64,000 nucleotides of DNA from Lachnospiraceae bacterium UBA3273 (GTDB lineage Bacteria > Bacillota > Clostridia > Lachnospirales > Lachnospiraceae): positions 36,337-100,336 of the forward strand of contig DEUB01000068.1 of assembly GCA_002362385.1 (NCBI GenBank), written 5' to 3'. Below are positions 7,531 to 16,680 of this stretch, in pieces. The notes below the pieces were generated by a model, which was not told where the DNA came from, searched no databases, and was given only the letters and a program-made list of their open reading frames with translations. Made by a program: the position numbers and the translations under genes. The stretch's first letter is position 1; the number at the start of each line of letters is the position of its first letter.

Positions 7531-8803
7531 GCTGAAAAGACAGGTCATTGCGGTGGCAGTACTGATGGTCGTGCTGGTCGCGGCAATGGTAGTTGCGGCA
7601 AATTATATACAAAAGCAAAGATCTTCCGGGGCGGATGAAGCTGCAGAAGCGGAAGATGTGCAGAACGCCGAAAGCGGCGGTAGTGTTACCAAGGCGGCAA
7701 ATGAATACGGCCTTGACCCGGACAGAGACCCCTATGCATTTCTTAAGGACGATGAATTTTTCGATCCTTTAGCGCCGGAGCGTTCGGATCCGGATATTAC
7801 CTTATCCCTCCTTGTAAGCTCTGTGGAGAAGGACATGCGGGTAAATGTGGTAAACGGCAGGGGAGAGCTCATAAAGGACCAGCCATTTACCGTTACATTA
7901 AAGGATGCGGACGGAACGGAACACAATTATAAAGACGTGGACAAAGACGGAAGCATTTATATCGCCCCTGTTGAGCCGGGGGATTATGAGGTTTCTTTAA
8001 ATGAAACGGAAGGGTATATTCTGGCGGAAGAAGCCATTCCCGTTTCCGTAAAGGAACAGATAGATTATACGGTCATTGACGATATTTCTTTTATGATAAA
8101 GTCTGTGGATGAGATCAATGAAGCGGAAGAGGATACGGCCATTAACGATGCGGAACTGAATGCGGACGGAACGGAAAGCAACAGGAGGCTTGACGATGAG
8201 GACGCTTTGTTTGGCATTGACGTGTCCAAGTGGAATAAGGAAATAGACTGGGAAAGCGTAAAGGCTGCAGGCGTTGATTTTGTTATCATCAGATGCGGCT
8301 ACAGGGGATCTAAGACAGGAGCCCTTGTAGAGGATCCTTATTTTAAGAAAAATGTGGAAGGCGCAGAAGCCGCCGGGCTGAAGGTGGGGATTTATTTCTT
8401 TACCCAGGCTACCACTGAGATTGAGGCGGTGGAAGAAGCCAGCATGGCGTTGATGCTTTGCAGGAATTATAAGCTGGCGCTTCCGATCTTTATCGATACG
8501 GAGGGCGCAGGCGGTAACGGCAGGGCGGACGGACTGGGTGTGGAGACCCGGACGGCGGTCTGCGAGGCTTTTTGCCGTACCATTGATAACTCCGGCTTTA
8601 ATGCAGGCGTGTATGCCAGCAAGAACTGGTTTACCAATAATTTAAGTACAGAAAATCTTTCGGACTATACCATCTGGCTTGCCCAGTATTCCAGGGCGGC
8701 GACCTATGATGGACGTTACGATCTGTGGCAGTATACCTCCGCGGGAACTATAGACGGTATTGAGACCCGGGTGGATCTGAACATGTGCTATAGAGATTTT
8801 TAA
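7520..8803 (+). CDS. Membrane-anchored GH25 (lysozyme-like) protein
   Basis: Probable extracellular muramidase that trims peptidoglycan, tethered by one membrane helix at about residues 9-28. A linker follows, then a prealbumin/SpaA-like beta domain at about 95-180 (PFTVTLKDADG... DGSIYIAPVEPGDYEVSL). The GH25 domain fills about 232-427: FGIDVSKWN and PIFIDTEG carry the catalytic acidic residues, and the end has the family LWQYTSAGTIDGI. It starts inside the end of rfbA and lies amid glycan genes, which suggests a role in making room for, or positioning, the surface polymer. Polymer-trimming rather than lysozyme activity remains possible. Confidence 0.9.
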   Translation: MDSRLKRQVIAVAVLMVVLVAAMVVAANYIQKQRSSGADEAAEAEDVQNAESGGSVTKAANEYGLDPDRDPYAFLKDDEFFDPLAPERSDPDITLSLLVSSVEKDMRVNVVNGRGELIKDQPFTVTLKDADGTEHNYKDVDKDGSIYIAPVEPGDYEVSLNETEGYILAEEAIPVSVKEQIDYTVIDDISFMIKSVDEINEAEEDTAINDAELNADGTESNRRLDDEDALFGIDVSKWNKEIDWESVKAAGVDFVIIRCGYRGSKTGALVEDPYFKKNVEGAEAAGLKVGIYFFTQATTEIEAVEEASMALMLCRNYKLALPIFIDTEGAGGNGRADGLGVETRTAVCEAFCRTIDNSGFNAGVYASKNWFTNNLSTENLSDYTIWLAQYSRAATYDGRYDLWQYTSAGTIDGIETRVDLNMCYRDF

Positions 8804-8813
8804 AGGATGCAGT

Positions 8814-10898
8814 ATGGAAGAAAATAATGAGAATCTGTTAGAATATTATAAAGAGGCTTATGAAAGAGAAAGGCAGAGGAACGGAGAACTGGCTGAGGAG
8901 CTGGCGGACGCCAACGCCAAGGCGGCGGAGCTTTCCATGCAGTTAAACAGGATCAAAGGGAATCCTTTATGGAAAATGTCCAAGCCTTTCCGGGTGGTAA
9001 TGCACTTTTTTATCCGCAATTACCAGAGGCTGGCGGCCCATGGGAATCCCCGGGGGATCGCCCACAAGTTAAAGAGCAAATGGATAGAGAAGCGCGCCAT
9101 GAAGCAGCACGGGAAGAGAAGCTTTCCTGACGCCGCAAGGCGGCGGGAGGAAGAGGAGACAAGCTTCGATCGGGATATTACGATCAGCATTCTGGTTCCT
9201 TTATACAATACTCCCAAAAAGTTTTTGACGGAGATGATAGATTCCGTTTTAGCCCAGACTTACCATAAGTGGGAACTGTGCTTAGCCGACGGCTCTGATG
9301 ACGCCCATTCTTACGTGGGAAAGATCTGCATGGAATATGCGGATATGGATAAGCGGGTAAAGTATCAGAAACTGTTAAGCAATGAAGGGATTTCCGGCAA
9401 TACCAACGAATGCTATAAGATGGCGTCGGGAGAATATATCGGTTTATTTGACCACGATGACATTCTTCATCCCAGCGTTTTATATGAATACATGAAGGCC
9501 ATATGCGAACAGGACGCAGACTATATTTATTGCGATGAGGCCACCTTCAAAAACGGCAATATAGATAAGATGATCACTCTGCATTTTAAGCCGGACTTTG
9601 CAGTGGACAACTTAAGGGCCAATAATTATATCTGCCATTTCAGCGTTTTTTCAAGAGAACTGTTAGAGGGGACCGAATTGTTCCGTTCCCGCTTTGACGG
9701 CAGCCAAGATCATGATATGATCTTACGCCTCACTTCAAGGGCGGAGCATGTGGTACATGTGCCGAAGCTTCTTTATTACTGGCGTTCCCACAAAGGAAGC
9801 GTGGCGTCGGATATCAGCGCCAAGACCTACGCCATAGAAGCGGCCAGAGGAGCGGTGGCGGATCATTTAAGCCAGTGCGGGTTTAAGAATTTTAAAATCG
9901 AAAGCACAAGGGCCTTTGAGACTATCTTTCGGATCCGTTATGAGCTTACAAAACATCCGCAGATTTCCATTATTATTCCCAATAAGGATCATTTTACAGA
10001 TTTAAAGCGGTGTATTGATTCCATTCTGGACAAGTCCACCTATGAAAATTATGATATTGTGGTGGTGGAAAATAATTCCGTTACGGAAGAGATATTTGCC
10101 TATTATGAGGAGATCAAAAAGCATCCCCGGATACAGGTTGTAACCTATGAAGGCGAATTTAACTATTCAAAGATCAACAATTTCGGCGCAGGATTTGCAA
10201 AAGGGGAATATCTGCTTTTATTAAATAATGATACCCAGATCATTACCGTGAACTGGATGGAAGAAATGATGATGTACGGTCAGCGCCCGGACGTTGGCGT
10301 GGTAGGCGCAAAGCTGTACTATGACGACATGACCATTCAGCATGCAGGCATTGTCATAGGACTTGGAGCTCACAGGACGGCAGGGCATACCCATTATAAG
10401 GTCAATAAGGAAAACGTAGGATATATGGGCAAGCTTTGTTATGCCCAGGACGTTTCCGCAGTTACCGGGGCATGTATGCTGGTGCGTAAGGAACTGTATG
10501 AGGAGCTTTCGGGCCTCGGCGAGGAATTTGCCGTTGCCTTAAATGATGTGGATTTCTGCTTAAGAGTCCGTGAAAGAGGGCTTTTAGTGGTATTTACTCC
10601 CTTTGCGGAGCTGTTCCATTTTGAGTCCAAATCCAGAGGTTCTGACTTAAAGCTTTCCAAAAAGGAGCGGCAGAGGCTTTTAAAGGAAAATGCAGGCGGG
10701 GCGGAAGGCGCAAAGGAAGGAAAAGCCCAGGATAACAGCAGCCGCTATAATAAAGAGGCGGCGTTGTTCCGAGGTAAATGGAAAGAGCTTTTAAGTAAGG
10801 GAGACCCTTATTATAACGTTAATTTTTCCTTAGACCGCAGCGATTATTCTTTAAAGCTGCATAAGGGCGGCAGCGACGAAACGGACCAGGGGCAATGA
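8814..10898 (+). CDS. Double-domain GT2 glycosyltransferase
   Basis: A 694-residue cytoplasmic sugar transferase. Residues 1-50 form an acidic coiled coil followed by GNPLWKMSKPFR, a common lead-in for this group. GT2 domain one (about 120-370) has ILVPLYNT, LADGSDD and FDHDDI. Domain two (about 380-640) has IIIPNKDH, VVENNS and LNNDTQ. Both carry intact DXD-type metal sites, so it may add two sugars in turn. It sits between the GH25 gene and pgm in the rml operon. Donor sugar and linkage cannot be read from sequence; rhamnose is plausible from context. Confidence 0.9.
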   Translation: MEENNENLLEYYKEAYERERQRNGELAEELADANAKAAELSMQLNRIKGNPLWKMSKPFRVVMHFFIRNYQRLAAHGNPRGIAHKLKSKWIEKRAMKQHGKRSFPDAARRREEEETSFDRDITISILVPLYNTPKKFLTEMIDSVLAQTYHKWELCLADGSDDAHSYVGKICMEYADMDKRVKYQKLLSNEGISGNTNECYKMASGEYIGLFDHDDILHPSVLYEYMKAICEQDADYIYCDEATFKNGNIDKMITLHFKPDFAVDNLRANNYICHFSVFSRELLEGTELFRSRFDGSQDHDMILRLTSRAEHVVHVPKLLYYWRSHKGSVASDISAKTYAIEAARGAVADHLSQCGFKNFKIESTRAFETIFRIRYELTKHPQISIIIPNKDHFTDLKRCIDSILDKSTYENYDIVVVENNSVTEEIFAYYEEIKKHPRIQVVTYEGEFNYSKINNFGAGFAKGEYLLLLNNDTQIITVNWMEEMMMYGQRPDVGVVGAKLYYDDMTIQHAGIVIGLGAHRTAGHTHYKVNKENVGYMGKLCYAQDVSAVTGACMLVRKELYEELSGLGEEFAVALNDVDFCLRVRERGLLVVFTPFAELFHFESKSRGSDLKLSKKERQRLLKENAGGAEGAKEGKAQDNSSRYNKEAALFRGKWKELLSKGDPYYNVNFSLDRSDYSLKLHKGGSDETDQGQ

Positions 10899-10982
10899 TT
10901 CGGCTGCAGACAGGGAAATACACAAATGAAATAAACGGCGGTTTTTTGACCGTGGAAATAAAAGAGAAAAGAGGATTTGAAC

Positions 10983-12707
10983 ATGAGCTACAGGGATACA
11001 TTTCAGTTTTGGCTTGAAGACGATTATTTTGATGCGGATACAAAGGAAGAACTGCTTGCCATCCGCAACAATGAGGCTGAGATAGAGGATCGTTTCTTTA
11101 AGGACTTAGAGTTCGGTACGGGAGGCCTTAGGGGCGTCATCGGGGCGGGGACCAACCGCATGAATTTTTATACGGTCAGAAAAGCCACACAGGGGCTTGC
11201 AAATTATATATTAGAGCAAAACGGAGCGGATAAGGGCTGTGCCATCGCTTATGATTCCAGAAGATTTTCTCCGGAATTTGCAAAGGAAGCGGCCTTATGC
11301 CTTGCGGCAAACGGGATCCATGCCTATTTATTTGATGCCTTAAGGCCTACGCCGGAATTGTCCTTTGCCTTAAGAAAGTTAGGGTGCATTGCGGGAATCG
11401 TCATTACCGCAAGCCACAATCCCCCGGAGTACAACGGCTATAAGGTATATTGGGAGGACGGCGCACAGATTACCGCCCCCAAAGACAAGGAGATCATTGC
11501 AAAGGTAAGGGAAGTTACCGATTACCATACCGTTAAGACCATGGAGGAAGCAAAGGCTTTAGAAGCAGGGCTTTTGACCGTGATCGGCAGAAAGATCGAC
11601 GATGCCTATATGGTGGAGTTAAAAAAGCAGATCATTCATCCCGAGCTTATTCAGAAGATGGCGGAGGAAATTACCATCGTTTACACACCTCTTCACGGAA
11701 CGGGACTTGTACCTGTAACAAGGGTGCTTGAGGAGCTGGGCTTTAAAAAGGTTTATGTGGTAAAGGAGCAGGCGGATCCCGATCCGGAGTTTACCACACT
11801 GGAATATCCCAATCCCGAAGATCCCAAGGCCTTTACCCTTGCCTTAAAGCTGGCAAAGGAAGTAAAAGCGGATATTATCCTTGCTACGGACCCGGATGCG
11901 GACAGGCTGGGGGTATATGCCCTTGATAAGGCCACGGGAGACTATGTTTCCTTTACGGGAAATATGTCCGGTATGCTCATTGCGTGGTACTTATTATCCG
12001 AAAAGAAGGCCACAGGCGCCATGCCAAAGAATCCGGCCCTGGTCAAAACCATTGTAACGACCAATATGGCGGATGCGCTGACAAAGGATTTCGGCGTGAC
12101 CCTGATCGAAGTTTTGACAGGCTTTAAATATATCGGGGAACAGATCAAATTTTTTGAGCAGGATCACTCTTATGAGTATGTCTTCGGCTTAGAGGAAAGC
12201 TACGGCTGCCTGGCCGGGACCCATGCAAGGGACAAGGATGCGGTCGTTGCGGTAATGTGTCTGTGTGAGGTTGCCGCATATTGCAAATCAAAGGATATGA
12301 CCCTGTGGGACCTGATGTTAAAATTATATGAAGAGTATGGCTATTACAAGGAGGGACTGCACACGGTTACCTTAAAGGGCGTGACCGGACAGGCAAAGAT
12401 CGGGGAGATCATGAATTCCTTCCGTGCCAAGCCGCCTAAAGCTTTTGGGAAGTTCAAGGTAACCGCTTTCAGGGACTATGAAGCGGATACGGTCACAAAA
12501 GCGGACGGCAGCGTTGGAAAAACAGGGCTTCCGAAGTCCAATGTGCTTTATTTCGAACTGGAAAATGACTGCTGGTGCTGTATGAGACCTTCAGGTACGG
12601 AGCCGAAGATCAAGTTTTATATGGGCGTAAAAGGAGAAAGCCTTGAGGATGCCGCCGGATCGTTACGGGAGCTGACAGAAGGCGTGCTTTCACTGGTAGA
12701 GGAATAG
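10983..12707 (+). CDS. Phosphoglucomutase (alpha-D-phosphohexomutase)
   Basis: Interconverts glucose-6-phosphate and glucose-1-phosphate (or mannose forms), feeding RmlA and UDP-glucose. TASHNPPEYNGYK at about 140 carries the phosphoserine, DPDADRLG the metal-binding loop, GFKYIGE the sugar loop and RPSGTEPKIKFY the phosphate loop. The length of about 574 residues matches the PgcA-type family. I chose the ATG at 10983 because GAGG at 10971-10974 is eight bases away; an in-frame TTG at 10977 is too close to that site. It follows the double GT2 gene by 84 bases. Confidence 0.94.
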   Translation: MSYRDTFQFWLEDDYFDADTKEELLAIRNNEAEIEDRFFKDLEFGTGGLRGVIGAGTNRMNFYTVRKATQGLANYILEQNGADKGCAIAYDSRRFSPEFAKEAALCLAANGIHAYLFDALRPTPELSFALRKLGCIAGIVITASHNPPEYNGYKVYWEDGAQITAPKDKEIIAKVREVTDYHTVKTMEEAKALEAGLLTVIGRKIDDAYMVELKKQIIHPELIQKMAEEITIVYTPLHGTGLVPVTRVLEELGFKKVYVVKEQADPDPEFTTLEYPNPEDPKAFTLALKLAKEVKADIILATDPDADRLGVYALDKATGDYVSFTGNMSGMLIAWYLLSEKKATGAMPKNPALVKTIVTTNMADALTKDFGVTLIEVLTGFKYIGEQIKFFEQDHSYEYVFGLEESYGCLAGTHARDKDAVVAVMCLCEVAAYCKSKDMTLWDLMLKLYEEYGYYKEGLHTVTLKGVTGQAKIGEIMNSFRAKPPKAFGKFKVTAFRDYEADTVTKADGSVGKTGLPKSNVLYFELENDCWCCMRPSGTEPKIKFYMGVKGESLEDAAGSLRELTEGVLSLVEE

Positions 12708-12735
12708 GCGGACGAAGGCGCCGCCGGAGGCAGAA

Positions 12736-13200
12736 ATGAAAAAACTAATGGAACAGATTTTGAAATTCGGAGTAGTGGGCGTTATCTGCTTTGGCATTGA
12801 CTTTGTCATTACTTTAGGGATTTCGGCAGTTTTAAGGAACATAGGGATGGCTACGGCTACGGCGGCTTTGATCGGGGCCTTTTTCGGCTTTACGGTTTCC
12901 GTGATCATTAATTACCTTCTGAGCATGAAATTCGTTTTTGTGCGAAAGGAGGATATGGACAGGAAAAGGGAATTTATCATCTTTACCGTATTGAGCCTTA
13001 TTGGCCTGGGGATTAACGAACTGATCATCAAGATTTCTATCGATGTGGTCTATGTCCATGTAGCGGCCCTTGCCAAAGTTCTTACGCCGGGAATGGCTAC
13101 GGCGGCGGCCAAGATCGTGGCCACGGGCGTTGTCATGGTTTATAACTTTGTGACGAGGAAGCTGTTTTTAGAGCAGAAGGACGGACCCGGGGAAGCATAG
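12736..13200 (+). CDS. GtrA-like membrane protein
   Basis: A 154-residue protein with four hydrophobic segments (about 10-30, 38-60, 80-100 and 112-138) in the GtrA/DPMS-type arrangement. The family works beside GT2 enzymes that load sugar onto polyprenyl phosphate and is thought to help move or present that lipid. GGAGG precedes the ATG. The GT2 protein at 13302 is the natural partner, because polyprenol-phosphate glycosyltransferases often pair with GtrA. It starts the coupled membrane and activation genes running to 23427. Confidence 0.85.
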   Translation: MKKLMEQILKFGVVGVICFGIDFVITLGISAVLRNIGMATATAALIGAFFGFTVSVIINYLLSMKFVFVRKEDMDRKREFIIFTVLSLIGLGINELIIKISIDVVYVHVAALAKVLTPGMATAAAKIVATGVVMVYNFVTRKLFLEQKDGPGEA

Positions 13201-13301
13201 GAATCCTGAAAAGGATAAGAACCCGGGTAAGCATAAGAAGGCAAAGATAGATAAGAAGGCAGAAAAATGGGAAAAAGGAGCCGCAGACGGGAGGTTTTAA
13301 A

Positions 13302-14096
13302 ATGAGTGAAAGAATGATGTTATTTATTCCGGCTTATAACTGCGAGAAGCAGATCGTAAGAGTATTAAATCAGTTGGACAGCAGTGTTTTGTCATATTTT
13401 GAAGAAGTGCTGGTGGTAAATAACCGCAGCACGGACAAAACAGAAGAGGCAGTGCTTGATTACATTGCAGAAAATAAGGAAAAGCCGGTCAAATTGATGC
13501 GGAATACAGAAAACTACGGGCTGGGCGGTTCCCAGAAGATGGCGTTCCACTATGCCGTAGACCATGGCTATGACTACGTCTGCATGCTCCACGGGGACGA
13601 CCAGGGAAATATCAGGGATTTTCTCCCTATGCTTGCAAAAGGAATTTATGCGGACCATGACTGCGTATTGGGCGCCAGGTTTATGAGAGGCTCAAAGCTG
13701 AAAGGGTATTCTAAATTCCGCACCTTTGGAAATATTGTCTATGATTTTATTTTCGCCTTTGTGACCAAGCAGAGGATTTTTGATTTGGGGTCGGGGCTGA
13801 ACCTGTATAAGACCTCTATGCTTTCGGACGGCTTTTTTGATAAATTTCCTGATAACCTGATGTTTAACTATGTGATGATCTTAGCATCCCATTATTATAA
13901 GCACGACATTATTTTCTATCCCGTTTCCTGGCGGGAGGAAGACCAGGTGTCAAATGTGAAGATGGTCAACCAGGCGTTTCAGGTATTGAAAATGGCCTTT
14001 ACTTATCTGTTTGACCACGAATATATTCACACGGAATTTAGAGAGAAGGTTCACGAGTCCTATACCTGTGAACAGATCGTAAAGCTGGAGGACTAG
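13302..14096 (+). CDS. GT2 glycosyltransferase, polyprenol-phosphate type
   Basis: A 264-residue single-domain GT2 enzyme resembling dolichol-phosphate mannose synthases: LFIPAYNCEKQI at the start, VVNNRSTDKT, NYGLGGSQ, and LHGDDQG as the metal site. There is no membrane helix at the end. It probably transfers a sugar to polyprenyl phosphate or to a lipid-linked glycan at the inner membrane face. GGGAGG lies before the ATG. GtrA upstream and a flippase-like protein four bases downstream support a lipid-carrier role. Confidence 0.88.
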   Translation: MSERMMLFIPAYNCEKQIVRVLNQLDSSVLSYFEEVLVVNNRSTDKTEEAVLDYIAENKEKPVKLMRNTENYGLGGSQKMAFHYAVDHGYDYVCMLHGDDQGNIRDFLPMLAKGIYADHDCVLGARFMRGSKLKGYSKFRTFGNIVYDFIFAFVTKQRIFDLGSGLNLYKTSMLSDGFFDKFPDNLMFNYVMILASHYYKHDIIFYPVSWREEDQVSNVKMVNQAFQVLKMAFTYLFDHEYIHTEFREKVHESYTCEQIVKLED

Positions 14097-14099
14097 TCC

Positions 14100-14858
14100 A
14101 TGTGGTGGCTGATACCCTTGTTTCTGGCAGGCTTTATATTGGTACATGCGGCCAAGATGTTAAGGCTTTATCTGGTTTTGATGGAGCATAAGATCGGATT
14201 TGGCAGGTTTGTACTGTTATATTTAAAGACTACCCTTGTCAATTTAATCATACCGCTGAAATTGGGGGAGCTGTATCGGATCTTCTGTATCAGCAGGGAA
14301 ACAAAGCACTGGCAGGTAGGCGTGTTGAGCATTCTGGTGGACCGTTTTTTCGATACGCTGGCATTGTGTATGATCCTTCTGCCCCTTGATATTTTGATAT
14401 TCGGAAGGTTGTCCTTTATTACGCTGTCGTTTATGGGAATCATGGCATTGATCGTCATATGCTATGTATCCATACTGCCTACCTTCCAGTATTTAAACAG
14501 ATATATCATCAGACAGAAATCATCGGCAAGGGCCATGGCGGCCTTGAAAGGACTGGACGTAGTCAAAATATGGTACGATTTTACCCAGAACCTGATCAGG
14601 GGCAGATTTGCCCTGATCCTTCTGTTTTCCTTTGCAGGGTGGTTGTTGGAGATCGGGACCATCAAGCTGCTTGCCGCTTATTTAACGATTCCCTTCGGCG
14701 TAGGGGACTTTACCGGATATATAGAGGCCATATTCGGGATCGGCAGCAGTGAGTTATTGAAGCCTTATACCCTTTACGGCATTTTATTTATGTTTGTTTT
14801 TACCCTTATAGGGATTGCCGTAATGTTTATAAAGAGCAGGAGTAAAAAGAAAGCATGA
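14100..14858 (+). CDS. MprF/AglD-type (UPF0104) membrane protein
   Basis: A 252-residue integral membrane protein with about seven helices. The pattern FLAGFILVHAAKMLRLYLVL, IPLKLGELYRIF and VDRFFDTLAL matches the lysylphosphatidylglycerol synthase transmembrane region family, which includes flippase domains of MprF and archaeal AglD. A role in moving lipid-linked sugars or lipids is inferred. GGAGG sits in the end of the previous gene, and the stop overlaps the kinase start as ATGA, so translation is coupled both ways. Confidence 0.78.
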   Translation: MWWLIPLFLAGFILVHAAKMLRLYLVLMEHKIGFGRFVLLYLKTTLVNLIIPLKLGELYRIFCISRETKHWQVGVLSILVDRFFDTLALCMILLPLDILIFGRLSFITLSFMGIMALIVICYVSILPTFQYLNRYIIRQKSSARAMAALKGLDVVKIWYDFTQNLIRGRFALILLFSFAGWLLEIGTIKLLAAYLTIPFGVGDFTGYIEAIFGIGSSELLKPYTLYGILFMFVFTLIGIAVMFIKSRSKKKA

Positions 14859-16300
14859 AGCGGATTTATGTAGTTTATGATGACAGTCAAATGCCCGGCA
14901 GGGAAATCCGGACCATAACGGGAGGCAAAACCTTCGGGGAAACCATTTTCAAAAGGTTGACCCTTTTACAGAGGGTCTCGGATGAGATCGAAAAGGAATC
15001 CCGGGTGGCGGGGATTATGGTATACAGAGGAAAAAAGGATGAGGACGCCCTGTTTGCAGCCCTTCCGTCCGGGGAGGAAAAGGTAGTCATCGTCCATCTC
15101 TATTCCAATTTCGGACTGGCGGACAGAAATGAATTTGCCGTTTTATTAAAAAAGGCCGAATATATGCAGGAGCCTTATACGGCTTTTTGCGACGGAAGGG
15201 CGGCCATGACCTTTTTAGATTCTGTGGAAGGCTACAAAAAGGCTTTTCCTGCCCTGACCGCCAGGGAATATGAAGCGGCGGCCATAGAAAATAATGCATT
15301 TACGGACCTGTCTGTAAGGGCTAATTTCTTAACCTTTATTACAGGAGGCTTTGACGCCAGATTTTTTAACGCCCTTGAGGGGGATGAATATACGGTCACG
15401 AAGCGGTCGTCCAAAAAGGAAAAGATCAAGGCGGAATATGAATTTTATTATCTTTTGCCTGATACCATGAAAATGTGGTTTGTCATGCCTTATGACTATA
15501 AGGAGGACGAAAATGGGGCATCCTATACCATGGAGCGGTTCCATATGACGGATATCGCCATCCGTTTTGTCCACGGGGCTGTAGATACGGAGGAGCTTCG
15601 GGATATTCTGGACAAGCTTTTTTATTTTATCAGCCACAGGGAGACAAAGCAGGTGGATGTGCCGGAGGGAAAGGAAATTGCGGACAGCCTTTATATCGGC
15701 AAATTGAAGGAGCGCATGGAGGAGTTAAAGACCTGTAAGGAATATGCGGATTTTGACAGGATGCTGGCCATGGGTACGGATTATGAAGGTATTGAAGCTT
15801 TAGTTGCCCGTTATGAAAGCCTTTATGAAAAGCTTTCCCTTGATACAGGGAGGACTTATGACAGACTGGCTGTGGGACACGGGGATCTGTGCTTTTCCAA
15901 TATTCTGTACAACAGGGAGTCGGAGATCTTAAAGCTGATCGATCCTAAGGGCGCTTTAAGGAAAGAGGATCTGTATACAGACCCCTATTATGACCTGGCA
16001 AAGCTTTCCCACTCTATCTGCGGCGGTTACGATTTCTTTAACAGCGGGCTTTATGAAATTTCCATCAAAAGGGATTTAAAGCTTGAGCTTTCCATAGATG
16101 TGGATACTGCACCCTTTGCAGAGATCTTCCGGGAGTATCTTGAGAAAAACGGATTTTCTTATCCTCTGGTAAGGCTTTATGAAGCCAGCCTGTTTTTGTC
16201 CATGCTGCCCTATCATATGGACCAGCCGGGAAAGGTTTTCGGATTCTTGCTGAATGCGGTTAAAATATTGGATGAGGTGGATTTATGTACGAAGGATTGA
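14855..16300 (+). CDS. APH-like small-molecule kinase, two-part
   Basis: A 481-residue protein. The C-terminal part is an aminoglycoside/choline-kinase-like phosphotransferase: GHGDLCFSN near 342-350 is the Brenner motif with catalytic Asp and Asn, and LIDPKG near 362 gives the magnesium Asp. The N-lobe is probably about 165-270. Residues 1-150 are an extra alpha/beta region that I do not recognise. With the HAD phosphatase it overlaps by 16 bases and the nucleotidyltransferase at 19844, it suggests LicA-like phosphorylation of a polyol or amine before nucleotide activation. The substrate is unknown. Confidence 0.82.
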   Translation: MKRIYVVYDDSQMPGREIRTITGGKTFGETIFKRLTLLQRVSDEIEKESRVAGIMVYRGKKDEDALFAALPSGEEKVVIVHLYSNFGLADRNEFAVLLKKAEYMQEPYTAFCDGRAAMTFLDSVEGYKKAFPALTAREYEAAAIENNAFTDLSVRANFLTFITGGFDARFFNALEGDEYTVTKRSSKKEKIKAEYEFYYLLPDTMKMWFVMPYDYKEDENGASYTMERFHMTDIAIRFVHGAVDTEELRDILDKLFYFISHRETKQVDVPEGKEIADSLYIGKLKERMEELKTCKEYADFDRMLAMGTDYEGIEALVARYESLYEKLSLDTGRTYDRLAVGHGDLCFSNILYNRESEILKLIDPKGALRKEDLYTDPYYDLAKLSHSICGGYDFFNSGLYEISIKRDLKLELSIDVDTAPFAEIFREYLEKNGFSYPLVRLYEASLFLSMLPYHMDQPGKVFGFLLNAVKILDEVDLCTKD

Positions 16301-16680
16301 CATTTTGTTTTGATATTGACGGGACCTTGTGTCCCATCAAGAAAAAGGATGAGGAATATATCGATCTTGTGCCCTATAAAGAGATGCTTGACAAGCTGAA
16401 GGAGTACAAGGAGGGCGGGGCGAAGATCGTTCTGTTTACCTCCCGCAACATGAACAGCTATGGTGGCAATATCGGGCTGATCAATGCCAATACGGCAAAG
16501 GTCCTATTGAAATGGCTGGATAAGTGGGAGATCCCCTATGATGAGATCATTTACGGGAAACCATGGCCGGGGCATAAGGGATTTTATGTGGACGACAGGA
16601 CCGTGCGCCCCGATGAATTCCTAAAATACAGTGTGGATGAACTTGACGAGATTTGTAAAAACAGCAGGTGTAAGGAATGA
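16285..16680 (+). CDS. HAD phosphatase, capsule EcbF/BcbF type
   Basis: A 131-residue minimal HAD protein. FDIDGTLC at 9-16 gives the nucleophile Asp10 and Asp12, LFTSRN is motif II, and KPWPGHKGFYVDD joins the lysine and the acidic motif IV. There is no cap domain. It matches the small capsule-biosynthesis phosphatases EcbF/BcbF of Haemophilus and Pasteurella clusters as I recall them. It starts within the kinase gene and ends in an ATGA overlap with CotH. It likely removes or edits a phosphate on the same precursor the kinase handles. Confidence 0.82.
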   Translation: MYEGLTFCFDIDGTLCPIKKKDEEYIDLVPYKEMLDKLKEYKEGGAKIVLFTSRNMNSYGGNIGLINANTAKVLLKWLDKWEIPYDEIIYGKPWPGHKGFYVDDRTVRPDEFLKYSVDELDEICKNSRCKE

